A stretch of DNA of 64,000 nt from Gongronella butleri (lineage: Eukaryota > Mucoromycota > Mucoromycetes > Mucorales > Cunninghamellaceae): positions 62,001 through 126,000 of the forward strand of contig JAIWZP010000020.1 in the NCBI GenBank assembly GCA_025201375.1, given 5' to 3'. Position 1 is the stretch's first letter; the number at the start of each line of letters is the position of its first letter. The translations under genes were made by a program, and so were the position numbers. The notes under the pieces are model-generated. The model was not told the origin of the DNA. It ran no database searches and saw only the letters and a program-made list of their open reading frames with translations. Positions 45,487 through 56,419 of this stretch are shown here, piece after piece.

Positions 45487-47328
45487 TGAGATGGCGGTCC
45501 ATTCCTCTTTTTTTTTTTTCTATTCTCGCTAACCTTTTCGGACACGTCTTTGCGATCAAATGCCTCGACAAATCGCTTGCTGTCGACGCTGCACGTGCGG
45601 ATTGTTTCTGTGCGGCCGTGGAGATACTTTCGTGTGGACGCGGTCTCGTATGTCGCGGTGACTGTGCCGTGAGCACGATAAAACGCGAGTTGCAAGATCA
45701 TTTGAAAGTACGCGTCGGGCGGGACCTTGCCGACGCGCTTGACCCAGTCAGTGCCATAATCAAGATGGTGCAGGACATGCGAATCGGACCGTTTCTCGGT
45801 CGCATTCGCGTCTTTTTGCGCCTGCTTGAGATATTCCATGGTCGTCGCATTCGTGGTCCATTTCACGTGGTGCACAAACGTCGACAGCGTTCTCGGTGAT
45901 GCCGACGGCGCGGCGGGCTCCAAAACACGCGCGGCTGAGAGCCATTCTGGGCGAGGGTCGCCTTGTTTAAGTGCTTGGCCGTGCAACACCGAATGTCCAA
46001 GCGCATGATCCCACATGTAGCTGACGGTGAGCGCGTCAATGGGCGAGTGCTCGCCCACGAGGACCGCTTTGCCATTGTTCTCGACGACAAAGGTAAAACA
46101 CTTGTCAAACCAGCGATTGTGGCCCGCACCAATGCCCAAATTGCCGCAAAATCCGGCGCGCGAGCGTTCCGTCGACGCCGGGCCGTGCGTGTAGTCGTCC
46201 AGGCTGACGGCAAACAAGGAATTCTCAATGGCGCTCAGACTCGCGCGATTGTGAACCGGATCCAGCGCCAAAAGATGCGTGCGTGCCTCTGTCCACCGAT
46301 CGCGGTGCCATGACGTCAGCAGAGGAATAGCAGACTGCGCGTCAGTGCGCGCACTTGCATGGTGCACAATCGAGATCAACTCACTTTACAAAAGTAAACA
46401 AGTCAGGAACAATTAAAAAAAAACACGCGTGTCGGGTCTGGATCGGGGTTTTCGACTTTTTTTTTTGGAGAGTCTTACGCTTCAATTTCGTCGATAGAAA
46501 GACGATGACGCATGCCGTCCACGTCGCGGTACACTTGGAGCGCATACACCTGGTCACAGGCCATGATGACAACGTGTGTCAATGTGGCCTGCTCTGGTTG
46601 GACAAGGGTGTCACAATGCGGCATGGGAATGCGCGTGATGCCAAAGATGCGACTGTATTGCCACATGCAAATCGGTGTCGAGCGCATCATTTCAACAGGC
46701 AGGTCGCCTCTAATTGACAAAAAAAGCAATGAGTGTGTCTGTGTTTTGGGCAGATTTGAAAGAGTGATCTTACCGCTCGAGAATTTCCTTGTAATCCAAT
46801 GCCCAAAAAATGAGTGTAGCGGCACGACGCAGCTGAAATTGCGAGAATTGGCCAAATGGCAGGCCATTTACAAGGTCGGCCGGCTGGTGATCATCATCTT
46901 TGCCAAGGATGTAGTAATTGCTATTGACCATCAGGGGTTCACGCCATTCCAAATATGCTGAATCATGCAAAAAAGTCGTGTGAGACAATTCGTGCAGCCG
47001 GACAGCATAAAAAACGTCACGCCCAGCGGCCAGCGGCGAGCGCGCAACGACGCGGTGCTTTACCTTTTCTAATCCAAAAGTTGTCTTCCAGCCAATTGAA
47101 AGGCGAATTGCGCTCAATGTCGATGAGGCGCTGCTGGAGGGCCTTGCCCAGGTCGCTGGCCACAAAGTCGAGCACCTTTGCTTTGGAAGCGGCGTGTTCG
47201 TCGTCGCTTTGCAACGGCAGCAGCGACTGCAGGTACAACGCGCACGTTTGCTCTAGCGACGGCACAGGCAGCCTTGGCAGCGTGTGTTGCAGGCTGTAAG
47301 TAGAGGGTCCCTTGTTGGCGTTGGTCAT
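44995..47328 (-). CDS. Carnitine O-acetyltransferase
   Basis: Exons are 47328-47064, 46957-46774, 46709-46479, 46383-45534 and 45447-44995, giving 660 residues. The choline/carnitine acyltransferase fold is clear: LPRLPVPSLEQTCALYL at the N-terminus, NWLEDNFW, GTRIPMPHCD-like RIPMPHCD, the catalytic-histidine block GEHSPIDALTVSYMWDH, and the KLSTSGL motif with GFGATYKDGYGINY near the end. It transfers acetyl groups between CoA and carnitine to move acetyl units out of peroxisomes and into mitochondria. The last three residues VRL are not a good PTS1 and there is no obvious mitochondrial presequence, so the location is open. The last intron holds a run of about 27 adenines on the plus strand. 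Confidence 0.93.
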
Positions 47329-47954
47329 AGCGGCAAGAGAAGAAAGGCAAAAAAAAGGGGGGAGGGAAAAAAGAGACGTGCCGAAAAGAAAAAAAGTGTG
47401 GAGAATAAAAAAGGGCTGGGAAAAGATCACATGAAGGTCGATTGTTGCTGACGTCGCGATCCCCGCTTTCCTTTTTGAGCCGGTTGCCATCTCACGCTCC
47501 TGCTGGAAATTGAGAAACACATGAAAGCGTAATTTACCCTTTTCTTTGTAGTTTTGGAACAAGGCCGGCGTGTAACAATAAACCTTTTTCTACCTGGCAT
47601 GCCGCCCCTACAAGGTATGCATGCGCTCAAGAGTCGCTTCCTTGTTTTTCAGCGCCATTCGCCTCATTTCCTTTTGCAGTTGGGCAAATTTGGCAGGCTG
47701 GCTCGTCCTTTTTTTTTTTTTTTTTTTTACGCTCCAAAGGCGCGGGAGCTCAAGAGCCAATCAGGAGCGGGGATTGGCAAATGCCAATTTTGGTTTGGAA
47801 AATTGAAAGGCGGGGCCATGGTTGCAGGCCACGTTTCTTGCTTTTTTTTATTTTCTTCTTTCCTTTTTGCTTTTTTTGATCCCCTCGTTTCTTTTTCTTA
47901 CTTTTTTTTTGTGGTGAGCTTGCCCTTTCTCTCCTTTATTTTTTTTCTTTTGCC
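47329..47954. promoter_or_regulatory. Shared upstream region of two divergent genes
   Basis: The acetyltransferase starts leftward at 47328 and the syntaxin starts rightward at 47955. The 626 bp between them is purine-rich at the left (a pyrimidine leader for the minus-strand gene) and T/C-rich at the right (47825-47952). It may serve as a bidirectional promoter; no specific factor site is recognised. Confidence 0.35.
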
Positions 47955-49308
47955 ATGACGTTTAAAGATCGCACCAACGAGTTTCACTCGCTCGTTGAAC
48001 GTATCCAGCAGCGGTCTCAGGCCAATACGATGGAGCGTCGAGCCTTGCTTTCATCTTCCCCTGCGCCTTCCGCCAAGGCCAATGGTCACCGCCACCATCC
48101 TCGCTCCGAATTCTCCCTCATGGCCTCAGAGATCAGCCGCAATATCACGAGCACGGCCGCAAAGTTGGAAAAATTGACAAAATGTAAGATAAAAATCGAG
48201 AAACGGGCATTTTGATGTTCTGATCCCCCCTTTTTTTGTCCACTAGTGGCCAAGCGCAAGACGCTATTTGACGACAAGCCGGTGGAAATCAGCGTACGTA
48301 GGCAAAAAAAATGAGATGAAATGACCATTGAAAGGAAAAATGGGCCAAAACTAGCAAAACAGAAGGCTCAATTCATTTGTTTTCGTCGTTTTTAGGAGCT
48401 GACCTTCATTATCAAGCAAGATATTGCCAAGCTGAACAAGCAAATCGCGATGCTGCAGAATTACACAAAGTCGCAGACGAAATCCAGCAAGCAGATCACG
48501 GAGCACACGTCCAATGTTGTTGTCGCCTTGCAGAGCAAGCTCGCCGACACGTCCATGAGCTTCAAGGACGTGCTTGAGATCCGCACCGAGAACATGAAGA
48601 TGACGAAGGACAAACGCGACCAATTCCTCTTTTCCACCGCCGATCAGGGCCACGATGACACCGCCATGGGTAAAAAAAAAAAAAAAAAATTGGCAAATGG
48701 ACCACGCGACGCGCTTGATGCTCATACCTTCTTTTTCTTGTTTAGCCAATTCGCCCCTGTTCAAGTCAAGACGGCGCCCCAATGCCATGAACGACGCGAC
48801 AAACACAAACGGCAGCGGCGGAAATCACGCCATGAACCAGTTCCAGGCACAGCCGCCATCTACTTTTGTACAGGACGAGCCAGAATCAACATTATCACTT
48901 GGCATACCCATGTTGAGCCAGCAGCAGCTGCAGGAGCAGCAGCAATTGGCCGTGCGCGAGCAGGATCAGTATATTGAGAATCGCTCCACGGCCATTGAGA
49001 GCATTGAAAGCACCATTGCCGAGCTTGGCTCCATCTTCCAGCAGCTGGCCACCATGGTCGCGGAACAGCGCGAGACCGTCCAAAGGTAAAACAAAAAAAA
49101 AAAAAAAAGCAAAAACATGCATAGCTCATCCTTTTTTTCTTTGTTTTGTAGAATTGACCAAAACACGGATGATATTGAGATGAACGTCATGGGTGCGCAG
49201 CGTGAATTGCTAAAGTACTATACGAGCATCAGCTCGAATCGATGGTTGATCGTCAAGGTCTTTGTCACCGTCATCTTCTTTTTCCTGCTCTTTTCCTTCA
49301 TTATGTGA
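47955..49308 (+). CDS. SED5: Golgi t-SNARE syntaxin-5 (Sed5)
   Basis: Exons are 47955-48183, 48247-48293, 48396-48669, 48746-49085 and 49152-49308, giving 348 residues. The N-terminus MTFKDRTNEFHSL is the classical Sly1-binding peptide of Sed5. The Habc bundle follows (FIIKQDIAKLNKQIAMLQ), then a linker, a SNARE motif (AIESIESTIAELGSIFQQLA, with the zero-layer glutamine in IFQQLA), and a C-terminal anchor of about 20 hydrophobic residues. Sed5 drives fusion of ER-derived and intra-Golgi vesicles. The upstream sequence is a long T/C tract ending at the start codon. The second exon is only 47 bp. Confidence 0.95.
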
Positions 49309-49773
49309 TTGTCGCTCCCTCGTTTTTACTTTTTTTTCTTTTGCATACCCTATTCCTCCCTCTCACTCGTTTGCCTGACCACTCACTCACTCCCTTCCTT
49401 ACCGTAATATGACATTTTAAAATTAAAAAAACAAATGTTTCAAACGGTGCCTGACCTTTTGCAAAATAAGGGGGATAATGCGATAAAGATGGAACGTGAC
49501 CAAATGCGTGCGGTTGTTTGCCCGTTGTGGTGGTGACGCCAATCATCGGACGTCGCCAAACGAAAATTTGGTGGGGCATCATGCATGTATTTTGAAAATG
49601 GCGCCTATATTCGTCTAAAAGCATCCACGATTGATGTGTGCGTGATACATTCTTTTAATTATATATCCCGTGGGATACCGTGGCGATTGAAAAAAGTATA
49701 AAAAGGGAGGCAAACAGACGGCATCTTGTACCCGTTCCTTTTTTTTTTTCTACTTTTTGCCCATTTTTCTACC

Positions 49774-50689
49774 ATGCCCCTGCCTCCATTGACCGTGCCT
49801 GCCAACGTGCCTGAACAAATTAAAACCATCTGTGCTTTTTGCGGCGCGTCCGAGGGTCGCGACCCGGCCTATGCGGAACATGCCGAGGGTAAAACGCAAA
49901 AAAAGAAAAAAAGAAAAAAAAAACGATTGGTCATGCGGTCATTTTGCTGATTGCCGTCCATTGTGTAGAGGTGACCAAGGCCCTTGCTGCGCGTTACGAC
50001 CTGACGTATGGCGGTGGGTCCATTGGCATGATGGGCCGCATTGCGCGCATCATGCTGGACCATGGGCGTCATGTGCGTGCCGTGGTGCCAATGCCATTGC
50101 TCATCCACGGGTCCAAGCAAATTGCTACCACCGTCGACGTCGTGCCTGACATGCACGCCCGGAAAAAGGCCATGTACAATCATGTAAGACAGACACAATT
50201 GGCTCGTTTTTGGGAAATTTGGCCATTCACATCTCTTGTTCTACATTTAGAGCGATGCCTTCCTTGCCTTCCCTGGTGGATTTGTAAGTGGATGCGTGAC
50301 AGGACGACAGGTATGAAGAGAGCAGCACGCATTGACGATGTTTGTTTTATAGGGCACGGCCGAGGAAATGTTGGAAATGATCACATGGAACCAATTGAAT
50401 GTCCACTCCAAGCCCATCATCCTCATCAACACCAAGGGCTACTTTGATCCTTTTGTCAAGTGGGTCGATTTGATGGTCGAAGGTACGACTTGAGAGCATG
50501 ATGAGTCAATGACACGCCCATTGACACTTTTTTTTATAAAAAACAAAAGAACAATTCCTCAAGGAGGGCAACAAGGGCATCTTTGTGGTGTGCAATACGG
50601 CGGATGAAGTGCTCGAGGCCCTGGACACGTACAAAGCGCCCACATCACGCGCCGGTCTTGACTGGAACGTGACGAAACTCGAGAAATAA
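49774..50689 (+). CDS. LOG-family nucleoside 5'-monophosphate phosphoribohydrolase
   Basis: Exons are 49774-49888, 49969-50183, 50251-50283, 50353-50482 and 50550-50689, giving 210 residues. The family signature PGGFGTAEE is complete but split by an intron: a 33-bp exon ends in FPGGF and the next begins with GTAEE. Other landmarks are CAFCGASEG, LTYGGGSIGMMG and MHARKKAMY. LOG enzymes cut ribose phosphate from cytokinin nucleotides, giving free bases; in fungi the natural substrate is usually not proven. The start lies behind a T/C leader. The gene converges with the next one, with 16 bp between the stop codons. Confidence 0.93.
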
Positions 50690-50705
50690 AAAAAAGTGCT
50701 CGTCT

Positions 50706-51415
50706 TTAGGTGCGTGCCGGAGGCATTGGCCATGACACTGCATCCTTTGGCATGTATTTTTGGCATAGATACGGGTTGTTCTTGGGATTGATGGCGAGCA
50801 GCGGGTTGGACGTAGACGGCGTGGGCAGTGTTGGCAACACGCATTCATCGCCATCGTCGCACGGCGTGGGTGGCGGGGTGACCGGATGCATGTGCTGTGC
50901 TTGCTCGAAATCGACCAGGGTCCGTTCAACCCAGCTGGCCTGCAGCGAATGCTGGTGCTTTCTTTCGAGTTTTTTCAATTTGGCCGCGTGTTCGCGCTCA
51001 ACACGCGCCAATTCCGCCGCGTAGTGCTGCATGCGGACCGCAATGTCACGGTCCTGGTCACGGCGCGTCTTGGCAATCAGCTGCTTGCAACGCTCGACCG
51101 ATGCGCTCCGCTCGGCAAGCACCGCCGCCAAACGCGCGGATTCCGCCTCAAACGCAGCCTGCTGCTTCTGACTCCACCCATATGACGTGAGAATTCAAAC
51201 CTTCGAAATATTGTTAGTACGACTACTCACCTCGAGCGTGTCCATCACCTGCTGGATCATCATTTCATAGCTCAATGGTTCCTGTGGACAAAATAAAATT
51301 GAGCGGTGCCTCCGACCATGCTTCTTCTTCTTTTTTTATTTTTTTTTACTCCACGGGGAAGAGCTTTTACGTTGGCATTAGGTTGCGTGGACACGCACGT
51401 TGTTGCGCAAGTCAT
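50706..51415 (-). CDS. Coiled-coil protein of unknown function
   Basis: Three exons, 51415-51371, 51281-51231 and 51167-50706, give 185 residues with continuous phase. The first exon encodes only 15 residues, with three cysteines. Residues about 16-110 are a charged, heptad-like helix (SYEMMIQQVMDTLE, ARVEREHAAKLKKLERKHQ). A proline-rich region (VTPPPTPCDDGDE) follows and the tail ends in MPPART. I do not recognise the family. The 3' ends of this gene and the LOG gene must overlap on opposite strands unless both UTRs are under 20 bp. Confidence 0.6.
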
Positions 51416-51879
51416 GGCGTAAATGAAAAAGGAGGGGAAGAGAGAGAGAAAAGAAAGAGGTCAATATGGAGAAGTCATGGCTGATTTATTAATTCAGGGC
51501 ATGCAATTTAATGGGGAAGACCAGCAAGGAGCATTCGTTGTAACCTGGAATAAATGAGGGCGCTAGTGTGGCAACGTGGTGCCGTGTGCCTCCTTTTTCT
51601 CTCCTCAAAGCATCATGCGGATGCAAGAAGCACAACATGTTTTTTTTTTTTTACAACTTGCCTTTTTAGCTCGCCACGCCTTTTTAACGCCTCCTAAGTT
51701 TTGCCTTGTGTGCTTTTTTGGGTGTGCCCTCCGTGATGCTTATCGCGCGTGCTCCATTACATCTCTTGACACACGTTGGAAATCGTGGTACAGGCGATTT
51801 TGCGCCCTTTTACGCGACGCACGCCATGTGCCTAGCATATCCAAAGAGTGAAGGGCGCATTTGACGTTAAACGATGGGA
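51416..51879. other. Gap upstream of the coiled-coil gene
   Basis: Pyrimidine-rich leader on the minus strand and unremarkable sequence; no gene is supported. Confidence 0.4.
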
Positions 51880-53340
51880 ACCACGTCTGGTGCAAGTTTG
51901 ACGCCGGTAGCATCGCAGAAACGCGGTCAAATCGCGTTTTGCAAAAACGCGACTTTTGAGATTGCCATTTTAGCAGGGCGATTTTCCAAACCGCCAAAAC
52001 TTTGACACGCCCACGTGCACCAGTATCTGTGCTTGCCAACCACTCATTTTGCCCCTGGGGCATTATACCAATGGCGAGCAATCGCTGACAACCACGGTTT
52101 TCAGGAAATATTGATGTCTCTTGACAATTCTGTGGTTCAAGCGACATGAAGTATTGTCCACTGAACGGGACTAATCTGCGATGCAAATTTGTCGCTTGTA
52201 ACAACGCGCCTCCAGTGCATGAAACCCAATGTACACGACAATGAATAATAAAACAGCAGCTCTTTTGCCTATTGTACGCTTTTGCGATATTCAATCCACT
52301 CAATTATACATGCATAGCATGGAATGTGTTGCCGGTTGCAAATTTTAAGCTTTCAGCAACGCGCTACAATGAAGTTCGCAGGATAATTACAACCATTTGA
52401 AACGTTTAAATGTTTCATTATAGCATTTTCGCGAACTTTTCGCTTACCAAACCTTTTGCAAAGAGGAACAGAAAGTAAAACACGCTCATAGAAAATTTTC
52501 TCACTTTCCAGGGATCCGCTGCTCTGCTTGCAAAAAAAAAAAAAAAGTATAAGAAGGATTGAAATTTGGAGCTTTTTTTTGCGTTTTACTGCATGTTATT
52601 CCAGGAAATCTTGTTGATCACCAACAGCATACGACTCTTCAACACAATAGTTGCAATTATGTCGCTTGCAGCAATTGCTAGCAAGAAAAATGTACGATGG
52701 AAAGCTGCAATTTTCATAAAAATGGAGGGTTTTTCGACGTAACTTTTTTTTCTAATTAGTGTAGCCTTTCCTGTGAGCTTGCGAATGTAAAAGCCGATGA
52801 GATTTATCAATTTTCTTGGTTTGGAAACGTTTGGTTAGCAGAAACGTCACTCAACTGCAAAATGGACCTTTTAATTCTTTAATTGGGATAATTATCTTGC
52901 ACAACCTCATAGTACTGCTGAGAGCAGCAGAGTCGCACCATTGATATATTTCATGCAATGCAATTGTTTTGGATTGAATTGATTACTGCAGAGACACAAA
53001 AATCCTAAAAGCTGCGGTCAATTTACGTTTGTGGTGATCTTGGGCTTTGCTGGGTGTGAGAACCTTTCGACAAGACACAATGTTGAATTGCATGTCATTC
53101 CCACCCAGTGGACAAAGTTTCAAGCTGATCGAATGGCGGGATTGTCAAGAACAAGCGATACTTCGTGAAAATCCAAAAAACACGTGATTACTCTCTGACA
53201 AAACGCGTCCCCGGCACGAACCCGCGTGGTACCACTTCCTCTGATGCTCGTGCACTCACACATGGCAAACGTTTACGCGTTTCTTTAAGTCCCGCTTAAA
53301 TGCTACGTGCTCTCAAGAGTTCCTTAAATGCAAAGCGCGA
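51880..53340. repeat. Fold-back (inverted-repeat) element D
   Basis: The left arm about 51890-52180 and the right arm about 53080-53340 are diverged reverse complements with some 900 bp between. The right arm has CAAAGTTTCAAGCTGATCGA and GTCCCGCTTAAATG, which are matched in the arms of elements A and C. The left arm has the complement of these in eroded form. The spacer holds no recognisable gene. Confidence 0.6.
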
Positions 53341-53892
53341 ATTGACTCTCGTCGTGCAATGTAATTCCATTGCAATTCACTCTTGCAAGTGTCTTTCCCA
53401 TCCTTGCTTACGAATACCAGCCTCCACGTCCAATGGGCACTGCAAAAGCATGAAGGCTCACAATCAAAAATGGATTTTTTACGCAAAAAATGGGTTTTCA
53501 GAGCATTTCAAGAGGCAGCGGCCCATTGAAAGCAACGGAATTGTGAAGCTTGGTGCGCTCTGTCTAATGGTATCGCGATCGAGTGATTTGCCTCATGGAA
53601 AAGCCATGCAGCAAATAGCAAACACGCTTTTTGCAGCCAAAAGCCTGTTCATTGCCCGATGCCGGTCTGACGATCTGTTTTTTCCCCCTCTTTTTTGTAC
53701 GACAATTCAAGCAAAAATGCGTGGCACACGTCGCTGGAAGCTCTGCAACCAGCAATTGGGATGGCTCCATGTGTTCCATTTGCCCTTTTTGACACTCACT
53801 GTCTTGCTCACGCTGCTGTCGCGCGCCCGTCAGTCACATCCGTGCAAGTCGTCGTCCGTAGTCGAATGGCAATACTTTATTCGAAAAAAAAA
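53341..53892. other. Gap between element D and the Mic12-like gene
   Basis: A plus-strand open stretch (to 53938) shows no domain and partly shadows the Mic12-like gene. No gene is supported. Confidence 0.4.
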
Positions 53893-54318
53893 TCACGACG
53901 ATGGCGACGAGCGGCCAAGAACGTGCTTGTCCCATTGAGCTTTGACCCTTGTTGGCATGTCGCTCTCGATCAGCGCGTGTGTAACTTGTGTGACCTGCTC
54001 GTTCCAATTGGCCTTGACTACAAAAAAAAAAAAAGTGGGGTGTCAGCATGTGCAAACGTTTACGACGCGCAAAAAAAATTAAAAAAAAAACACAAAACGC
54101 GCTTGTTGAGAGAGATTTTTACTAGAAGGTACAAGGCGGTGGCGTAGATAATGTTGCGAGTGCTCGAGATTGGCCTGCACAGAGTCCATCTCACGGTCGA
54201 GCTCGTCGCCGAGCGGCGTCGTGCTGAACGAGCGCCGCTTGCTTGGCTCCGGCTTGTAGTGGTAGGCCACCGCCGACGCAATGACCAGCCCGGCTATCAC
54301 TGTTACAGTCTTGCCCAT
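53893..54318 (-). CDS. MICOS subunit Mic12/Aim5-like mitochondrial protein
   Basis: Exons are 54318-54123 and 54017-53893, giving 106 residues. A single N-terminal membrane helix (TVTVIAGLVIASAVAYHY) is followed by a short soluble part (SVQANLEHSQHYL) and an amphipathic C-terminal helix (KANWNEQVTQVTHALIESD) ending in a basic tail. The size, the topology and the NWNEQV stretch fit fungal Mic12 (Aim5), a small inner-membrane protein of the cristae-organising MICOS complex. The assignment rests on pattern and not on a long motif. A dispersed repeat lies about 100 bp upstream of its start. Confidence 0.7.
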
Positions 54319-54408
54319 TGCGTAAAGAGAGAAGAGGCAGGGGAGGCGTTAGAAAAAAAAAAAGAGAAGAAGACGCCACCAAAACCCCTGGAACGCACTG
54401 ATTTACGC

Positions 54409-54530
54409 CTGTATGCTTCCGACATGTCATTTTTGCGCCTTACAAGCTCAGATTTGCTTGCTATCATGCTTGTGCTCCAATCCGTATTCATTTTTTCTTA
54501 CTTTTTTTTTTTTTTTTGTTGAATTCTGTG
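54409..54530. repeat. Dispersed repeat R4, copy 1
   Basis: The stretch with CGACATGTCATTTTTGCGCC, TTACAAGCTCA and a T-run ending in GCTGAATT-like TTGAATT matches 57577-57700 over about 110 bp in the same orientation. It lies in the upstream region of the Mic12-like gene. Confidence 0.75.
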
Positions 54531-54990
54531 CTTACCTCGTGGATTCTTATTTTGTGGCAGATTAAGTCCTCGCGAGATAGGAAACAAGGCAACCCACCGG
54601 AACTAGCCAATTATTATCCATCTTTGTCTTCATTTTTGTGGGCAAGGAAAATTGGCCACGTGTAAATTTACATTAAAAGAGATGGAGGAGAAGAAACAAA
54701 AATGAACAAAGTGGAAGAAACAAATTTAACAAGGAGGAAGACTATGAACAAAGGGGAAGAAAAAAGGTCCTAGTGACAATTTTTGTCGTTTGATGATTTG
54801 ACGCGCAATCATTGCGCGCTTCACCGGCGCTTTCCGGCAAGTGGAAAATTTCTGAATATTGTAGCTTGGTCACCTTGCAGGAGTTGCCGTCGTATGAACA
54901 TGTCCAGGGTGTGACCTTGATCAATGACAATTTCGCAAATCAAATGGCACATCTCTATTACTGCCATATTATAAAAATTGAGCCACAAGG
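54531..54990. other. Gap with no supported gene
   Basis: Purine-rich and AT-rich sequence. A minus-strand frame reaching in from the Fanzor relic continues to 54821 without any RuvC-II or RuvC-III match. Confidence 0.4.
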
Positions 54991-56166
54991 GAAAAATTGA
55001 GCCACGAAGAGCCAAGGCTGCAATGATTTCGTCGTCGGCCAGCGAGCCAAACGACGCGTTGTCTTGTTGCGATGACGGCGGCATGGCGCGGGGTGCATGC
55101 TGTACGGTGGCGGCGGCGGCGGCGGTGCGCTCCTCGCGGCCCTGGCGCTTGTGTTTCGCTTTTAGCAATCGACGGCGGCGATTTCTGCGGAGCTTTGCCA
55201 TATTCTGCGGCTGTTGTTGCTGCTGTTGCTGCGAGTGCTGGCGCGGCTTGCAGCACCTGTTGCCTGCGCCAAGGACCGTGTTTTGCTGTCATGGAAATGG
55301 CCCGCTGCTTGCCTTTGTACGCCTCGAATCGTGCTGCGGACGATTCAGGGCCATAGAACTCGGCAATTGCTGCCGCATGCTCATCTTTGAACGCCACAAA
55401 GCTGCGAAACGTCGCCACATTGGCGGTTTTGGACCACGGGGTCTGAGATTCGAGGTCGTTCATAGTTAAATGGCCATGGTCGGGTAATGGGAGGTCCTTG
55501 CGCAGCTGAAGAGCACGAGCATGTTCTTGTTCTCCCGCAATGTCGCGGTACTCGTCGAGCGTGATTCGTCGGATGGCGCGGGGGGCCGGTCATCGTCCCA
55601 ATCTTCCTCTGTAGGGTCAGAGGCTGAGGTAGCAATCACCTTGCGGCCGGGGTCCACGCCGGACGCGGAAAAGAGGTCGATGGGCTGATGTGCCAAGTCA
55701 CGGCCCAAGATGGCGGGGGGCTGCGGGCGACGCAGGCGCCGAAAACAAATGTGGACTTGGACACCGTCTGTTCGGATTACGCCGTTGAACTAGTGGCCCA
55801 TGATGAAACCGTCTCGAAGCTGGTGCTCCCTGGAAGAAAAAAAAAAAAAAGAGAGAGAGAGAGTCAGGACGCCGTTTGTCTTCTTTTCTCGTCTCTTTTT
55901 CCCTATTTTTCTTACTCGTCCACGCCAAGCCCTAGGTTTGGCCAGTTGATCAAGGCCCAGAACTGGTGCGCAAGGTCTACAAAAGGTGCAAGACCACGGT
56001 GACGGCCACGGTCGTCGCGCAATGGATGTGCAGCGGGGAAGAATCTGCGGGGCAAGACTTGTTTCAGCGTGTTTGCATTCAAGGTCAAAAAGCGAGGTGT
56101 TCGTGCAGGCATCGGCAGGAGGGTATATGAGGGGACCTCGATGGGGCCCTCGGAGTCTTCTTGACG
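54990..56166 (-). pseudogene. Truncated Fanzor (TnpB-like) gene, copy 2
   Basis: Reading leftward from about 56166, the frame gives SYTLLPMPARTPRFLTLNAN and LINWPNLGLGVDE to a donor at 55915. After an intron (55833-55915) it gives EEHQLRDGFIMGH, a TAG stop near 55796, then FNGVIRTDGVQVHICF and the RuvC-I block SASGVDPGRKVIATSASDP. A run of C residues near 55583 carries a frameshift into IRRITLDEYRDIAGE. It continues with LTMNDLESQTPWSKTAN and the helical block FYGPESSAARFEAYKGKQRA. These blocks stand in Fanzor order. The RuvC-II, zinc-ribbon and RuvC-III parts are not found downstream, so the gene is truncated as well as frameshifted. The limits are approximate. Confidence 0.8.
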
Positions 56167-56419
56167 GTACGCGTCACTGGCTCACATTTCTTCGTCGCCT
56201 TTTTATCTTTTCATTTCGCTCGCGAGCAAATGCTTTTGCATGCAATTTGCAGCTCCGGCTCAAATTTCAGTGATTGCTTGGCTCAATTTTTGGCAGGCCG
56301 GCCCAATCTCGAGAAAGCGACTCAGGTTTATTCGGCTGAATAAACAAAGTTGAGATCTTTATTACAATAAAATAACTGTAAATTATGCCTGGGCCCCGTG
56401 CCTAAGGATGAGTCTTACT

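Noticed and set aside
53300..53938. Plus-strand frame of 212 codons
   Set aside because: It starts inside a fold-back arm and overlaps the Mic12-like gene on the other strand; no domain.
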